A DNA stretch of 64,000 nucleotides from Aculops lycopersici (lineage: Eukaryota > Arthropoda > Arachnida > Trombidiformes > Eriophyidae): contig WNKI01000001.1 in NCBI GenBank assembly GCA_015350385.1, forward strand, positions 10,913,302-10,977,301, in the 5' to 3' direction. Position 1 is the stretch's first letter. Each line of letters opens with the position of its first letter. Positions 9,680 to 22,100 of the stretch are shown in pieces. A program made the translations under genes and the position numbers. The notes below the pieces were generated by a model. That model ran no database searches. It saw only the letters and a list, made by a program, of their open reading frames with translations, and was not told the DNA's origin.

Positions 9680-12600
9680 ATAAGAAAAGCGACATTGAGG
9701 TTGGGTGTTCAGGTAAGAGTTTCGTCCGTTCGTTTGTCAGGTTTAGCGAGCGAGAGAAAGGGAAAGAGTTAGTTTTGAGCAAGATAGTCGCGCTTGTTAT
9801 CTCGCTGTTGACTTCCTGTTGGTCTAAGCAACAAACTAAACCATACGATCGCCGTCTAGCTCTAGGCTGGATTTAAGGAGTTCCAGTAATAAGCTCATTG
9901 TGTTTAGCGGCGCCACTTGGGCTGGCTGGCTGCCTTACTACCGTCTAAAGTTGATGCTATCTTTTCACGGTCGCCTTTGCGGAACTTGAGTCCACCGACA
10001 GCGAGCAGCAAGTCGACAACTGAACTTTGACGCTTCCAAAAAGATCCTCGGGCTCCCAACTTTCTCTCACTCTTTCTCTCGCTAAGCCTCTCAGCGAGTA
10101 GATCAATCGGCTGGTCGTGGGTGTTGCGTGGCCAATTGAAGCCATCTAATGGCAACGACCCTCGCCTTGGCGGTTGTGTGCGCCGCCAGGTAAACACCGA
10201 GAGGCAGATAAAAAGTTCCACTCCAAATGTCGACTGGCGCCTTTCAGTTTCCCCACTAACTCTTAGCCGACAGCGCCGCTAGGTGTTGGTATTTATCTCG
10301 CCTCCTCCCGCAGCAACATCCTAGAGTTGTCGGTGTCGTCTTAACTGTCGCTCGGGTTGTCGATGTCTCGCCACTCAATTTGGACTTTACCTGTCACCTG
10401 AATGTTTTCTCTCTCCCTTTCTCGGACAAGTTTTGCAGACAAACGAAGACACGTTGACATGGCGACGCGGCCACATTGCAATGCAAGAAAAGGCCCGCCC
10501 GACGACACTGCATCATTATTTGCCGCGTTGAAAAGTTCCTATCGATAAGTCGTGGCAAACTCGTGGTTGATGTCATCGTTGTTGTCGCAGTCGCAGTCGT
10601 TACAGTGAGAGTTAGATCAAAATCATTGGCAGCCATTATTCTGTTCTACTCTCTTATTTTTAGCCTTCACCTCCAAACCTTGAGCCTCAAGCCTGAAGAT
10701 AAATTCCACCTTCAATTCGATTGGCAAGTGTCACTGTTTGTTGCTGTTGCCACTGCTTCCTGGTTGCTAAAGACGGCCGAAACTCTGCCGAAAGGAGAAA
10801 AGTCTTGCGCTAATGTCGATATGGGAATCGCAATGGATGAGTTTGAATGTCCAATCGGAACCCAAATGAACAGCTCCGGCTCAGGCCCACCTTTACCTGG
10901 GCGGTTGATGCCCAAGACTTTTGTTGCCTTGTTGCAGCGCCCGCTTCCGCCCCTAACAATCAAGCTGCTGCTGCCGCGCTTTGTGGTGTTTGTTGTGGAG
11001 TTTAGTTGCAGCTACTATTATCATTGCGAGCACGCATCGTGCCGGCCGGTCGGTTGGTCCCGTCGAACCAGTGAGTCCAATTCTGGTTCCAGTTTGTTGG
11101 GTGCAGTCTTTGCGCAAGTCTCTCTCTCTCCCTTTTCTAGCCACTAGTTTGACGAGCAAGCTGTCGCATGCAAAAAACAAGTTGCCCGCTGGGGCTGCCG
11201 AGAGTCGACGCCACCGCGAGCAGCACACACTGTCCTCACAGTAGCAGTAGCAGCAGTAGAGGTGGTGGTGGTGGGGGTGGTCGCAATCTTGGACTGAGGA
11301 AAGCAAACTAAAGCCGAAGATACCCAAGCGCGCGAAGAGTCGGCCAGCTAGTTAGCGGAATTAATGAACCGCATCAGTCGCCGGGCAGCAGCCGCGTGGA
11401 GCAGAGTGGCGCCTAGCGACCGGCAACTAGAACCTAGCGGCCAGTGACTGGTTGGCTTTACTCTAGTGTTGGCGCACGTTTTTCGCGCGCAACAAACGCG
11501 TGGGCCAACCACCAGCCAGCTAGCTAGCTAGCTGAACGCATAGAATGGCAGCCAGTTTGTTGGTAAGTCGGTTTGTTGCTCGTCTAACACACTGACAACT
11601 CGCCATTGATTATCACTTAGGCAGAAAAGTTTGTTTTGCCTTGCATTTGCCTACCACGACTATCACCAGCACCACCCATTTGTGTAACTAAAGCGCGGAG
11701 GCGCCCCTGGTAATGGTAATGGTGTTTTTAGGCACCAACAAATGGCGCTCCGGTTCGCCAGTGGGTCTGTTGGTGGCAAAACAAACTACTCTCTAGATAC
11801 ACAGCGGCAGTCTATCCAAACTAAACCCAGAGGTACCAGACAGCAGGAGCGGCAGCAGCAGTGAGCCGACGGACACAAAGAGAAAGAGACGACTCGGTGC
11901 GCGAGCTAATAATTGCGCCTGCTGCCGCCGCCACCGCCGCCGTCGCCGCCAAAGAGATACAAATTTGTTTTTGGTCCCAAGCGAGCGTCTGGCTCGACGC
12001 CTGTTTCCGAGTGGCAAGATAGCAGAGCGTTCGTCTTCGCGCCCAGTTAGCTTGCCGAGCCGAGAGTTGCAAATCGGCCGATGGCAAGTTGGAGCCTCCC
12101 TCTGTCTCTGCAGGTTAACTCTGACTATCTTTCACTTGAGCAACTGATGTTGCTGCTGCTGTTGCCGCTGCTGTTGCCACCACTGATGCCATTCTCCCAG
12201 ATCTCTGCAGGAAGCCTCGAGATTTCTTTCTGCAGACTCCAGGACCATGGAGGCCTCACAACAGTTTTCGCTTTTAGGATCAACCAACAGCAACCAAGTA
12301 GACAGCAAGTGGTGCGCGCAATAAAAATGGCCGCTTCTTCAACTTTTTTGTACCGCTGTTACTTCAGTCGTTGTGGCAATCGGTGGTGGGACCAATAGTA
12401 GCAAATTTGTTTCACCGGCTCAACTAATCGCTACACATACACACAGGCCAGCCGAGCAAATCAAGCTAATGGATAGTAGAGTGGGAGGGGGCAAAAGGCG
12501 GGGGTCATGCAACAGTCTTGGCGCTAAAAGGGCGCCCCGCAGGCTGAGTCGCTGGCTGGCTAGCATGCAATGCAGTTTTCTAGATTGGGAATTATCTTTG

Positions 12601-13610
12601 TTAAGATTGAGCTCGTTGGAGGTGAGCGTTGGTGTGACCTGAGCCAATTCAGCTGGCAAGCTGGCTTGCCACTCGCGCCGCGCCCCGAGACTAGTTCGTG
12701 GGGAAACTTCAATCGAGAGCCGATTGATGGTGTTTTGTGTTGCGTTCAGAGAAAAAACTAAGTGTAAATGTCCAAATAAAACGCTAGTGCGAAGACTCGA
12801 CTAGATGGATCAATAAACACAAATAAATCGAGACTAAAGCTCTTTCTCATTTCCGCGCGCCCTTTCGGGTCTTTCTAATGGAACTAGTAGACGCTCAATA
12901 GGAGCGTTAAAAAACCGGCCGGAGAGTCGGCGCTTTTCAATTGGTCTCTTGGGCTAACAAACTGAGCTTGATATCAGGAGCAAAGGTGAGAAAACAAGAC
13001 GACTTATGATAGGGCACACAAGTAATAGCGCCTTGAGTTGCTGCTTTGGTTTTTGAAAAAAGAGAAAAACGATAGCCACCTCCACTACCATGGGAGCTAT
13101 TTTTAACCAACTACAACCCATTAGAACCACACTACGGTCCTCTAATAGACTCAGTCCGATTCCCTCGACTTTGCCGAGGCACCCAGTTGACTGAGACCGG
13201 AAAGCTAGCTAGCTTGCTCGCTAACTGAGTGGTAATAATTGAAAGCCACGAAGTTAGTTTTCTTCTTTCAGGCATGAGGAAGCAGATATCTTGGCGTTGA
13301 GCAGTCGCGTGCCGCCAATCAACCTGGCAGCAGGCAAATTGGCTTCAGTCAAAAAATGATCTCGGTATTGTTATTTTTTTATATTTTTTTTATTTGACTA
13401 GCCCATTCATTCATTTATGAGTCACTCACTAGCCCGCTGGTTCAGTAGTGAGCGAGCGAGTTAGTGGGACTAATAAAGGTAGTAGCGACCTTTTCCATTG
13501 ATTTCGCGCCTCACTAACCCACTGACTGACTGACTGACTCACGAACTGAATCCAATTGGCTGACAGGTGGTTACACCTGAGACGTCGAATATCGGCAATC
13601 AATTTGCGCG

Positions 13611-13616
<6 letters not shown>

Positions 13617-13649
<33 letters not shown>
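13617..13649 (+). repeat. (CT)n dinucleotide microsatellite
   Basis: About 16 uninterrupted CT units, read as GA on the minus strand. Located in non-coding sequence. Confidence 0.9.
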
Positions 13650-13651
<2 letters not shown>

Positions 13652-14704
13652 ACACTCTCATCTAGCCAGCTATGGCAAGCTACGTCCTCCAAGTTGGCAT
13701 TGAATGCAAAGTTTCCCGAAGAAAACTTTCAAAATCGGAGGAAAAAATCTCCCAGGAAGCCAGAGTTAAGTTTATTCATCGCCTATTCTGCAAAAATTAA
13801 AAAACCACCAACATTCAGAGTTAACCGAGTTGGCGATAAGAGCTTCCTGCTATCAAGAGGCCAGCGGCTACTACCTTTTCCTGTTGGTTGTCGTTAACGT
13901 CGCACGCCACCGGCCATGGGATACCAATGGGCGCGCGTCACAGCGAACTAATAAATTGCTAATGGATGCCAGAGCCGACGACGACTCGAGTGTTGCAAGA
14001 CGAGCTAGCCGAGTTACGTAACAACGTAGTCGCGAGGGGATTCGGTCCATCGCTCGCTCGCTCCTCCCCCGCGCAATCGAATCCTGTGAGCCGCTCCTCA
14101 TGCTCACAACCAAACCAAACTGTATCGAACTGAACTCGATTGATCCCTCCACCTGGATGCTCAGCTTCACTTAGACTTTGCCGACCAACCAACTGAAACT
14201 TTCTCTCTATCTCTATCTCTTTGCTGCCGTTGCTACTTTTTGCACACGAGCAGCCAAACTCTTTTCGGTGGTGGCTCCTCACTGACCAGCAAGCTAGCGA
14301 GTGGCTGATTTGAATGCAATTTATGAGACGAGAACTGACTCAAACAGCTTTCCCCTCCTCTTTCCCCACGCCTAGTTTCGTCGTCTCGCTCGCTCGTCGT
14401 CAGTCGAAGAGCGCAACTCACTTTTAAGGGACGAGCCACTAATTCAAGTTTACCTGTGCCTCCAACTCCTGCTCGCTCGTTAGCTATCTAGCTAGCCAAC
14501 TAGTCAGCCGCCTGGTATCATGGCTGGCATTAACCGCTCACCTACTGTTCTAACGAACAGCATTGAGACCAGACTGGAGGCACAGGTAGTATACTAATAT
14601 CATAACAACAGCAACAGCGACCAAAGCCACTAACAATGGCAACCACCTTCGAGCAGCGGATGGATTGAATGCGAAAACTCAACAACTTGAGTCGAGCTGC
14701 AAGG

Positions 14705-14739
14705 TATATAAAAGTTTGAATCTCTCGTGGTGTCAGTTT
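14705..14739 (+). promoter_or_regulatory. TATA box plus TCAGT initiator, candidate CRAL-TRIO promoter
   Basis: TATATAAAAG at 14705-14714 is followed by TCAGTTT at 14733-14739, whose A (14735) is about 30 bases below the first T. That is the standard spacing for a TATA/Inr pair, and the initiator matches the arthropod TCAKTY consensus. It lies 1.03 kb upstream of the CRAL-TRIO ATG on the same strand. A donor-like AAAG|GTAAGC near 15217 would allow a spliced leader. Functional use is inferred. Confidence 0.5.
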
Positions 14740-15760
14740 GCGCTTGAGTTGGTTGGTTGGGTGCAACTATCACTGTAAACCAAAGTGAACGACGAGAATC
14801 TAGACAACAAAACTAGACTCGCTGGTTAGTTGAACGGAAGAGAGCAACCAACGAAGAGATAATCGGCAAGTTTAGACTCATGCTCGAGAGAGAAGCAACA
14901 TTCAAGCTAGAAATAGAAGTAATCGAGCCAAATGGATGGACAAGCGGGCCGAGAAGTGGGGAGTAAGTTATACCTTGGAAGAGGATACTAGCACGTTACG
15001 TAAGCGGAAGAGTTTCATTCGTTGGGCTGGACTTGCATCGTCTTCAACCGGTCGCCGTGCTACATGAGCAAAGTTAACGCTTCGTATCAGCGGCCTTACT
15101 ACTGGCAGCGTTACGCGCATTAACGCTGGTTGCTCAGAATGTAAGACAGGTAAGGCAGTTGTATCACTGGAACTGGAACTACATTAGCGCGTCGCAAACT
15201 AATATCCAAAGCAAAAGGTAAGCGAGAGAAGGAGACTAGCGTTTGCATTTAGCAAGAGCGAGAAGGAAGGAGAGCAGCTGGCCAGCTACGCAACAACACC
15301 GACAACCTGTTAGTGGATCCGAGCACTGGATTAATCGCTCGCTCGCTCGCTCGCCAGACGAACTGGCCGACTCATCTTTTTCTTCTCGTTTCTCCCTCGT
15401 AACTGATCCTTTGGTTGGTTGCTAAGTCAACTGACCGTCCGGCCAGCGAGCAAACTAACGGATACAACAAGTGCGTTGATCTCCACTCTCATATGCAACA
15501 AAAGGCGAGATAATTTGACGCGACACAAGACCAAAGGGAGCCTCTTTTTACAAAGTCTGACGCTCCTCTTCTGGTGCCAATTTTAATATTATTTTTGCTT
15601 TTACCTGGTTTTAAATTAATCAATTCGACCGCAACTAAGGGAGAAAATCATCTCATTTCAATCTATGCTTGCAAATTAGAGCAAGCAAAAAACTGAACCA
15701 AGCACAAAAAGAGAAGCACAAATACAAACATAGAAACACAAATCGATCGAGTCAATCAAA

Positions 15761-16801
15761 ATGCCTGTCAACAAAATCCCCAGACTCCGCGAGCCTCGCG
15801 GGCCAATCGTGCAACAGGTGCGCGATTTATTCCTCGAGCAAGAGTACAAGCAGGCGCCTGAAGATTTCTACCCCCAAGACATCGAGCTAATCGAGCGAAT
15901 GGATTTCTTACTTCAACGTTACGTTATAATGCAACGTAAGAATGTAGAGGCTAGCGTCAAGATGGTGAGTCAAATGTTGAGGTGGCGAAAGGAGCGCAAG
16001 TTGTACGAAATGAACGATAGACAATTTCCACAGGAACTTACCATCTCCGGCGCAGCGTTTCTCTACGAGGAGGACAAGTTTGGAAATCGTACCCTTTATT
16101 TGAGGACGGCAATGTGCAAGAATTGTGCAGAATTAAAATTTGCACTCAAGGACTTTCTCACCTATTTGGTATTCCAATTGGACGATTGTAAAGATGGCAC
16201 CACTTATGCTGTTATAATGGATTTAACAAACGCAACACTAAGCAACTATGACATTGATCTTCTAATGCACATTATCCAATTGTTGAAAGATTATTTTCCC
16301 GTTAATCTGGACTACTTTCTAGCCGTCAACTTTCCCTGGATCTTATCGGCCGTTTGGTCGCTTATCAAACGCTTAATTCCGACGGAAAAACGGGATGCCG
16401 TACAATTTATAAGCTCATCAAAGATTTTCGACTTTGTGGACAAGGAAAAGTGTCCCGACTTTTTGGGCGGCACCTGCACCAGGCCCTATGCTTATTTAAA
16501 CGAGGAGGCGCCGACTACAATTGAGTATTTGCTACAACACGCAATCAAGCCGCCGACACGGAAGAGGATGCGCGAGATACTGTCTCAATTTTGTGATGCT
16601 CTACCTGAGGCTCAGGTGGAGAAATTAAAGAGGCAAATCGAGGAGTACGACGAGTCAAAGTTTGTAGCTATAACGGCCGGCGGAAGTGACGAGAGTCAAC
16701 CTGCTAGCGAGCAGCTAGCAAAGCTAACGATAAAGCAACACGAAGACACCAATAACAACGAGGTTCAAGTGGACAACAGAAAGCGAGAAAAGCCAAAGTG
16801 A
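15761..16801 (+). CDS. CRAL-TRIO (Sec14-like) protein, MOSPD2-related, intronless and nested
   Basis: A 346-residue protein in a single exon, ATG at 15761. An N-terminal helical part (CRAL-TRIO N-like, with MVSQMLRWRKERK) precedes a CRAL-TRIO lipid-binding fold at about residues 85-245. That fold includes YAVIMDLTNATLSNYDIDLL, DYFLAVNFPWILSAVWSLIK and a C-terminal CPDFLGGTC. The pattern is closest to the CRAL-TRIO half of MOSPD2, where the equivalent segment carries MPW and an MGGT box. The MSP domain and membrane anchor of MOSPD2 are absent: after residue 280 the protein is charged and disordered. A role in lipid binding or transfer is inferred. AATAAA lies at 16957-16962, giving a 3' UTR of about 170 bases. 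It sits inside minus-strand intronic sequence. Confidence 0.85.
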   Translation: MPVNKIPRLREPRGPIVQQVRDLFLEQEYKQAPEDFYPQDIELIERMDFLLQRYVIMQRKNVEASVKMVSQMLRWRKERKLYEMNDRQFPQELTISGAAFLYEEDKFGNRTLYLRTAMCKNCAELKFALKDFLTYLVFQLDDCKDGTTYAVIMDLTNATLSNYDIDLLMHIIQLLKDYFPVNLDYFLAVNFPWILSAVWSLIKRLIPTEKRDAVQFISSSKIFDFVDKEKCPDFLGGTCTRPYAYLNEEAPTTIEYLLQHAIKPPTRKRMREILSQFCDALPEAQVEKLKRQIEEYDESKFVAITAGGSDESQPASEQLAKLTIKQHEDTNNNEVQVDNRKREKPK

Positions 16802-17057
16802 TCAACGACAACAACAGTGACCCCGCAAACGGAAACGACGACGACGACGACCACAGTCAATTAGCGCCAATTAGTCAGCGCGAATGGGAGAGTTAGTTTT
16901 AGTGATTGTTGTCGCTGTCGTCAGTCGGTTGACGAGATTTCATTCGCGAAAATTCCAATAAAATTATAGTAATAATAGTTCAAGGTAAAACCAAACAAAT
17001 GAAGCAGCCAAATGAGCAAAATCATGTAAAAATTTAGAAGAATAAACCACTACTTAC

Positions 17058-17447
17058 ATCGCGAGTTTTGCGCCTGATCCTCTCGAGCGCCGACTTTTCC
17101 TCCTCCTCCTGGTCGTCAGTTTTGTTGTTGTTTCCGATGCTACTTCGCGAGGCAAGTGCCGCCGAGTACCTGGCCGTTGCCTTCCGGAAGAAGCTAACGC
17201 GCTTCACAGGTGGCCGCTGCTGATGGCAAGCTGCCGTTGCTCGCGCCGCCTGGCGGTTGGAGCTGGAACCGGAAAAGTCACCACAGATGCCCGGCAAGTT
17301 GTGCCCGTTCCTCTGGCTAGCCACGGGCGGAACTAAAGTTTGTTGCTGACTTTGCTGCTTGCTGGCATCCAAAAAGGCAAGCGAACTCTTTAAATGGCGC
17401 AATGAATCCTCGTTTGTCTTGCACAGTTCAATTGGCCTCTTAAAAAG
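17058..17447 (-). CDS. Candidate exon 5 of the SCYL2-like locus
   Basis: The acceptor GCAACTAG at 17448 and the donor GAT|GTAAGTAG at 17058/17057 are both phase 0, 130 codons. The encoded segment starts LFKRPIELCKTNEDSLRHLK, then has a Gln/Ala/Arg-rich region and a basic, Glu-rich end (SALERIRRKTRD). It follows exon 4 in the right phase, but the HEAT-repeat sequence expected after the SCYL2 kinase domain is not recognisable. Either the protein diverges here or an exon is missed in 17448-18054. The membership of this exon is inference. Confidence 0.5.
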
Positions 17448-18054
17448 CTAGTTGCGTGCGATATAATTGCGCCGCAAGTCAGGTGGTTGGTGTCGTATTA
17501 ACAAGGACATTGATATTTTGATGGGAGAATTCAGTTAGCATTTAGTTGAAGAGAGGTAATTCTCCCACAGCCAACTATTCCTTTGTTTGTCTACCTGAAT
17601 GAAACTATCATTTGATAGACTTGCCGGGATGTGTGTCTGTCTCAGGTGATCCTCAAGTTTCAGCTTCTTTCTCTTTATCTTATTTTTAGTAACCCGAGCA
17701 TCGTGTCTATTTATCTCGTTTCTCGGTCGCTCGCCGTGTCTCATTCAGACAGATGATCATAAAGTGAGTCTCTCTCTCTCTCTCTCCCTCTTCTCGTCGA
17801 GTTCAGAGGCAACTTCCAACCAGTTGGGTGCTCGGGAGCTGCGATCAACAAACTAGATCAGAGCGAGCCGATAAGGATCCCAAGAGTCGCGTGTTTGTTT
17901 CAGCTTGAGTCAAGTAAAGCCAACTGGCTAAAAGCATCAACCAACTGATTAGATCACCTGTCTCTCTGGCAAACGTTGGAAATACTATCCGTTGGCATCC
18001 CAAGTCCGCGGCGCCAACTTGTGCGAGGTCTAATGTTGAGGCATAGGAACTTAC

Positions 18055-18174
18055 CTGAAGCGCGTAATTTGCCGAAGGCCGACAGTTCGGCTCCGGCTCT
18101 AGCATCTCTAAAAACATCTGCCGCATCTCGAAGGGAACCAAACGAGCGAGCTTCCGCTTTCCCCGCTCCTCGAG
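18055..18174 (-). CDS. SCYL2: Exon 4 of SCYL2-like pseudokinase (end of C-lobe)
   Basis: The acceptor AAACTCTAACAG at 18175 and the donor CTTCAG|GTAAGT at 18055/18054 are both phase 0, 40 codons. It encodes RLVPFEMRQMFLEMLEPEPN then CRPSANYALQ. This aligns with SCYL2 IPEEVREHVKLLLNVTPTVR then PDADQM, the segment closing the kinase C-lobe with its conserved Arg-Pro. Confidence 0.75.
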
Positions 18175-18428
18175 CTGTTAGAGTTTTATTTATAAGTCGT
18201 AGTTGTCGTTGTTGAGGTCGTCGTTGTTTTTGGCCGAAAGTTGGGTATCGGAAGTTAGCTTTAGTTTTGGTAGGTGAGTTTGCATTTTGTCATCTCGATG
18301 CACAGTTTAGTCTAAACCTTGGCTAATGTCTAGGAAGCTAAAAGTAGACGCCAATGTGAGGGCCAAGCCTAATGGCCACAGACATTGTTACCCAACCAAT
18401 CAGTTTGTTGAGAATGCCCAAGACTCAC

Positions 18429-18746
18429 CTTCTTTAACTCGGATTCGTAGTCTCCGTTTGAGTTTAGGCAACTGAGCGGCGCTCGGTGTCGGCCGAAATC
18501 GTAGGTTTGGCCCAGGATTAGGCCAAAGGAAAACATATCCGACTTGTGCGAACACTCAGCTAGACGCCAGATTTCCGGCGCCAGGTAACTCACTTCCGGC
18601 TGCAGCTTGTCGGCCGCTAGTTTGCCACCAATTAACTTGGCGCTCTTTTTACCCGGAGACTTTTTGGTAGTTGCTGCAACGTTGTTGAGATGCTTTGCCT
18701 TTGCGCTGGTGGCAGCTCTAACGATCTCCTGGCATTTGGTTTGGTG
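18429..18746 (-). CDS. SCYL2: Exon 3 of SCYL2-like pseudokinase (activation-segment and C-lobe)
   Basis: The donor AAGAAG|GTGAGT is at 18429/18428, phase 0. The acceptor is either AATACAG at 18747 or AAATGCCAG at 18729, both phase 0. A lysine-rich insert precedes PEVSYLAPEIWRLAECSHKS and DMFSFGLILGQTYDFGR. These match the SCYL2 EYLAPEYILSVSCETASDMY and SLGTVMYAVFNKGK, including the APE motif and the subdomain IX Asp. Confidence 0.8.
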
Positions 18747-18924
18747 CTGTATTTTGTTTTGCATTTCGATTTTTGAGTTGAGAGTTTGAGATAAAGATTA
18801 AATTTAGTTTCTTCATCACAACCAATCAATTGATGAGCATGTTTCCATGTAACGAGAATGAAGCACTAATTTCAACTGCTAATATAATCTAATTAACGGG
18901 TAAAAAGTGGCCAAGCAAACTCAC

Positions 18925-19194
18925 CAATGTCCTCTGGCGACGCAACGCCTGAGCCGCCGGGTGCGACCCCGCCCCGGCCGAGTATTTCAAGGTCAAGAGA
19001 GTGGCCGGCGCGCCAGCAAACTCGTGCGCCATCACGGAGGCCGACTCGCTGATGGTCGTGGACTCAAACCTAATGGCAAAGTCCAATCCGCTAAGCTTCC
19101 AATTATCAAGCGCGTTGATCAAGATGTTTGACGGCGTTAGGTTGCGATGGATGAGCTTGCAAATGGTGTGCAAATAGTTGAGCGCTTCGAGGAT
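18925..19194 (-). CDS. SCYL2: Exon 2 of SCYL2-like pseudokinase (catalytic-loop region)
   Basis: The acceptor CTCGATCAG at 19195 and the donor TTG|GTGAGT at 18925/18924 are both phase 0, 90 codons. ILEALNYLHTICKLIHRNLT then PSNILINALDNWKLSGLDFA covers subdomains VIB and VII. HRN replaces the catalytic HRD and DFA replaces DFG, as expected for a SCYL2-type pseudokinase. It joins in frame to the RGLLQ end of exon 1, matching the SCYL2 order GLLQ then LxEGLSFLH. Confidence 0.85.
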
Positions 19195-22100
19195 CTGATC
19201 GAGTTTTGTGTTGTGGTTGAGGATTGAGTATGTTTCCGCATTGGTGGGTAGAGAAAATCGTTGGTTAGTGAGGGCTTTTATGTTTTGTTTTCTCGCAGTC
19301 AACTTGAGTACATGTATTGGGAAAAAGGTGGGAGAGAGAGAGAGAGAGAGAGAGAGAAAGAAGAAAATGACTTTAAAATCCATTAGTCGAGATCAATCAT
19401 TCATTTTTCTTTCGATCCAACGCGCCAATGTTGAACTGGAGGTGGCTGGTCCAAGAGCAAGGAGCCCATTGCTTATTACCTGTATATGTGATGCCTTCAC
19501 CTAAACCATCATCATCATCATTACTATCAATATTATTATTATTATTATCACTAGATTAAGCAAGCCCGCGCCGGGTAGCACACACTTGCTCAACATCAAC
19601 CACCTGCTCTAATTGATACCACGCCTAATTAGATTGTACGCTTGCTGCAAGCGGTCCAAATGATAAATGAACCTTTTGGCGCCAAACCTGAATTTGTGGG
19701 CTAGTGGCGGTTTGCATCAATCAATCTAGTCTATCGATCGTCTAGTTAGTCAGATGGTTGGTCGCTAACTCTGCAATCGGCGCCGAGGATTCGGCGGCCA
19801 CAGTCAAGGCCGTCGAAGGTAGAGGCCACGGATCTGTCAGGTGGTTGCTGAGCGGCACACTTCGTGTGTGCGATGGTCGTAAAATTGTTATGCACTCGCG
19901 ACGGCGGTCTTGCCAATAATAGTGCCAGGTAAAAGGCTCAGTTGCTCAACGCGACTAAATCCGACCGTGAGCCAGCAAATGGTCTGGCCGTGCATCTTGA
20001 AAAGTACAAAATGAGACGAGATATTGAAAAAAGAAACTGGTTTTCTCTTTTTTGTAGTCATTCGAGAGTTTTCCCTTCCTCCTCTAAACTAAATTGGACT
20101 CTGTCTTCGGTGGAGAGAGAGAGAGAGACCTCTAAAGCCAACGACTTTTCATCTGGCAGGTAAATTTAGATCAAATTTCGGAGAAAGAAGAATGAAAAGA
20201 AGCTAGAAAATCCATAAGCTTAGCTCGTGAATCTTGGTTTGAATTATCAGAAGGCCTGCCATAGATCAGACGGCATGCCGTCTGATGTATTCCATCCACT
20301 GGATGCCATCGTTCAACGTCGAGCAACTAAACTAAGCCAAACTAAACTCGAGCAACTCGCTCGATCCACATTTCATAGGCCGCTGGTATTTGTGCGGCTA
20401 GAATGTAATTACGTCCAACTGGCTGGCCAGCATAGTGTTTGCAGCTCGGTTCTGTTGCTTCTTCAAAGGTGAGTACAAAGAGCTCGGGGATGAGAGACCT
20501 CAGGTAAGTTGGGGTTTGAGACTGCGGCAAGGCCACAGTTAAAGTTGAATCCGGAGAAGAAGTCGGAAATCAATGGGCAAACTCGATTTCAATTTAATTC
20601 CGAGCGCCCAACTTGTGACTTTCGCTTACCTTTGGATGCCAATGCCGCCGATAGAGTTTCAAGGAAACACCGATGGCAAGGCTTATGCATGCATGTATGT
20701 ATGTATGTATGCAAGTATTATTATGAAAAATCCTCCTCCGCCTGGACAGTGCCCAGATCCAAGCAAATCGGCTCACCCATTGAGCTGCTCGCTAAACCAA
20801 ATGACCGAATGCTGCGATCCAAGGATGAAGAAGCACAAATCCTCAGGTAGATCTTGCATCAACAAAATGGTGGCATCCAAAGTCTTGCATCTTCACCTCG
20901 GCGCTTCTAACTGCACAACTCTCGACGTGCTAAAATTACCTTTTCAAACCAAAAGAATGACATTGATTTCTTTTGCCCCGTTTGCCTATTGTTTGGACAA
21001 TGGAGAAGCAATGCCGCTACCAAGGCTGGAAATGAGAGCAGAGGCGATGATGGCCACGCAGATGGATGTAGGTAGAAACTGGCGAATAATCGTATCAGAT
21101 TTCCGGCGCGGAAACTCTTGTGACTGAACTCAACAATTTTTCCACCTTCAAATTAAAATTTGATTTGCCTCCTCGCTCTTGCGCCTCCACCAATTGCGCC
21201 GCTACCAATCGGTGCGTGATGTTTGGTCGTTGCGTCATTTGTGAAAAAGTGAGCCGCCACGAAAGCTTGCTGTTCTCATCATCTACCTGTGCACACCTCC
21301 ACCTTTACCTGTGCAAAGGTGACGCCTACGTCGGCTGAAACGACGACCTGACAATAAAAATAAATTAAATATTCCACTTGCCATGGTCACAGGCGGCGGA
21401 GGCCCACGGATGTGGAGTAAATTTGGATCGATGTCGTGATGATAACGAGCTTACAGCTGCCCCATCGATACATATTGAATCAGCTGAAGGGGGGGGGGTT
21501 AATGGTGGCAAATTTCAATTGGCCATCGTTGTGGTGGCGCGTCGCTCGTGTTGGCTTCGAGCTCACGATTTGCACCGCCACTAACGAGAGAGAGACTGCG
21601 AGTGCTAATTTGCTCCATCTCCTAGATGATGGCGACTGATTGTCGTTGGCAAGCCAGCGGCGACCTTCGCTTCAACTAACCTGCCCACTACCTAGCTCAC
21701 GAGTCTTCCGATGCCCTCCGCATGCTTCAAGTGTGTCTGGCTAGTTGGCTAGCCAACCTGTCGATCGAGAAGCAGACACTTGCGGCCAACTGAGCGGCCA
21801 CCTTGAGCGAGGGGGAATATGCAAATCAGTCTCACTCGAGTCAAAGTGACCAAGTCAACGACGATGAGGAATCAACCTTGCTGCCTGCGTCCGCCGCGGG
21901 CTTCGGACGCTCGGTAGACGATGCTACTTCTTCCAGATGACGACCGGCGACGCTGAATAACTAGAAGTCAATTTTGCGACGGCCCTTCGGTGGCCGAGTT
22001 AATTGGCCGCCGACAGCTTGACAGGTAAATTGTCTGCGCGTCTCTCAGCAAACTCTCAGGACTCGCTGGTGGCGGGCGCAATTTTGCGGCCAGCCAATCA

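Larger units (their letters stand above)
9424..15760. other. Large non-coding stretch, probable intron
   Basis: No convincing exon was seen on either strand. The stretch holds a GGTC/GGTT tract (9636-9679), a (CT)n tract (13617-13649), runs of GCTAGC-type words and a core promoter-like sequence at 14705-14739. Many short ORFs with atypical composition cross it in all frames. The last kilobase is the probable 5' leader and promoter region of the CRAL-TRIO gene. Confidence 0.45.

Noticed and set aside
17535..17744. Lys-rich minus-strand frame as a possible SCYL2-like exon between exons 4 and 5
   Set aside because: Its donor (CAG|GTAGAC) is weak and the sequence does not match the region expected after the kinase domain.
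20573..21127. 184-codon ATG-initiated plus-strand frame in SCYL2-like intron 1
   Set aside because: It runs through an ATGT microsatellite, resembles no family and lacks transcription signals; it could be chance in a window this size.
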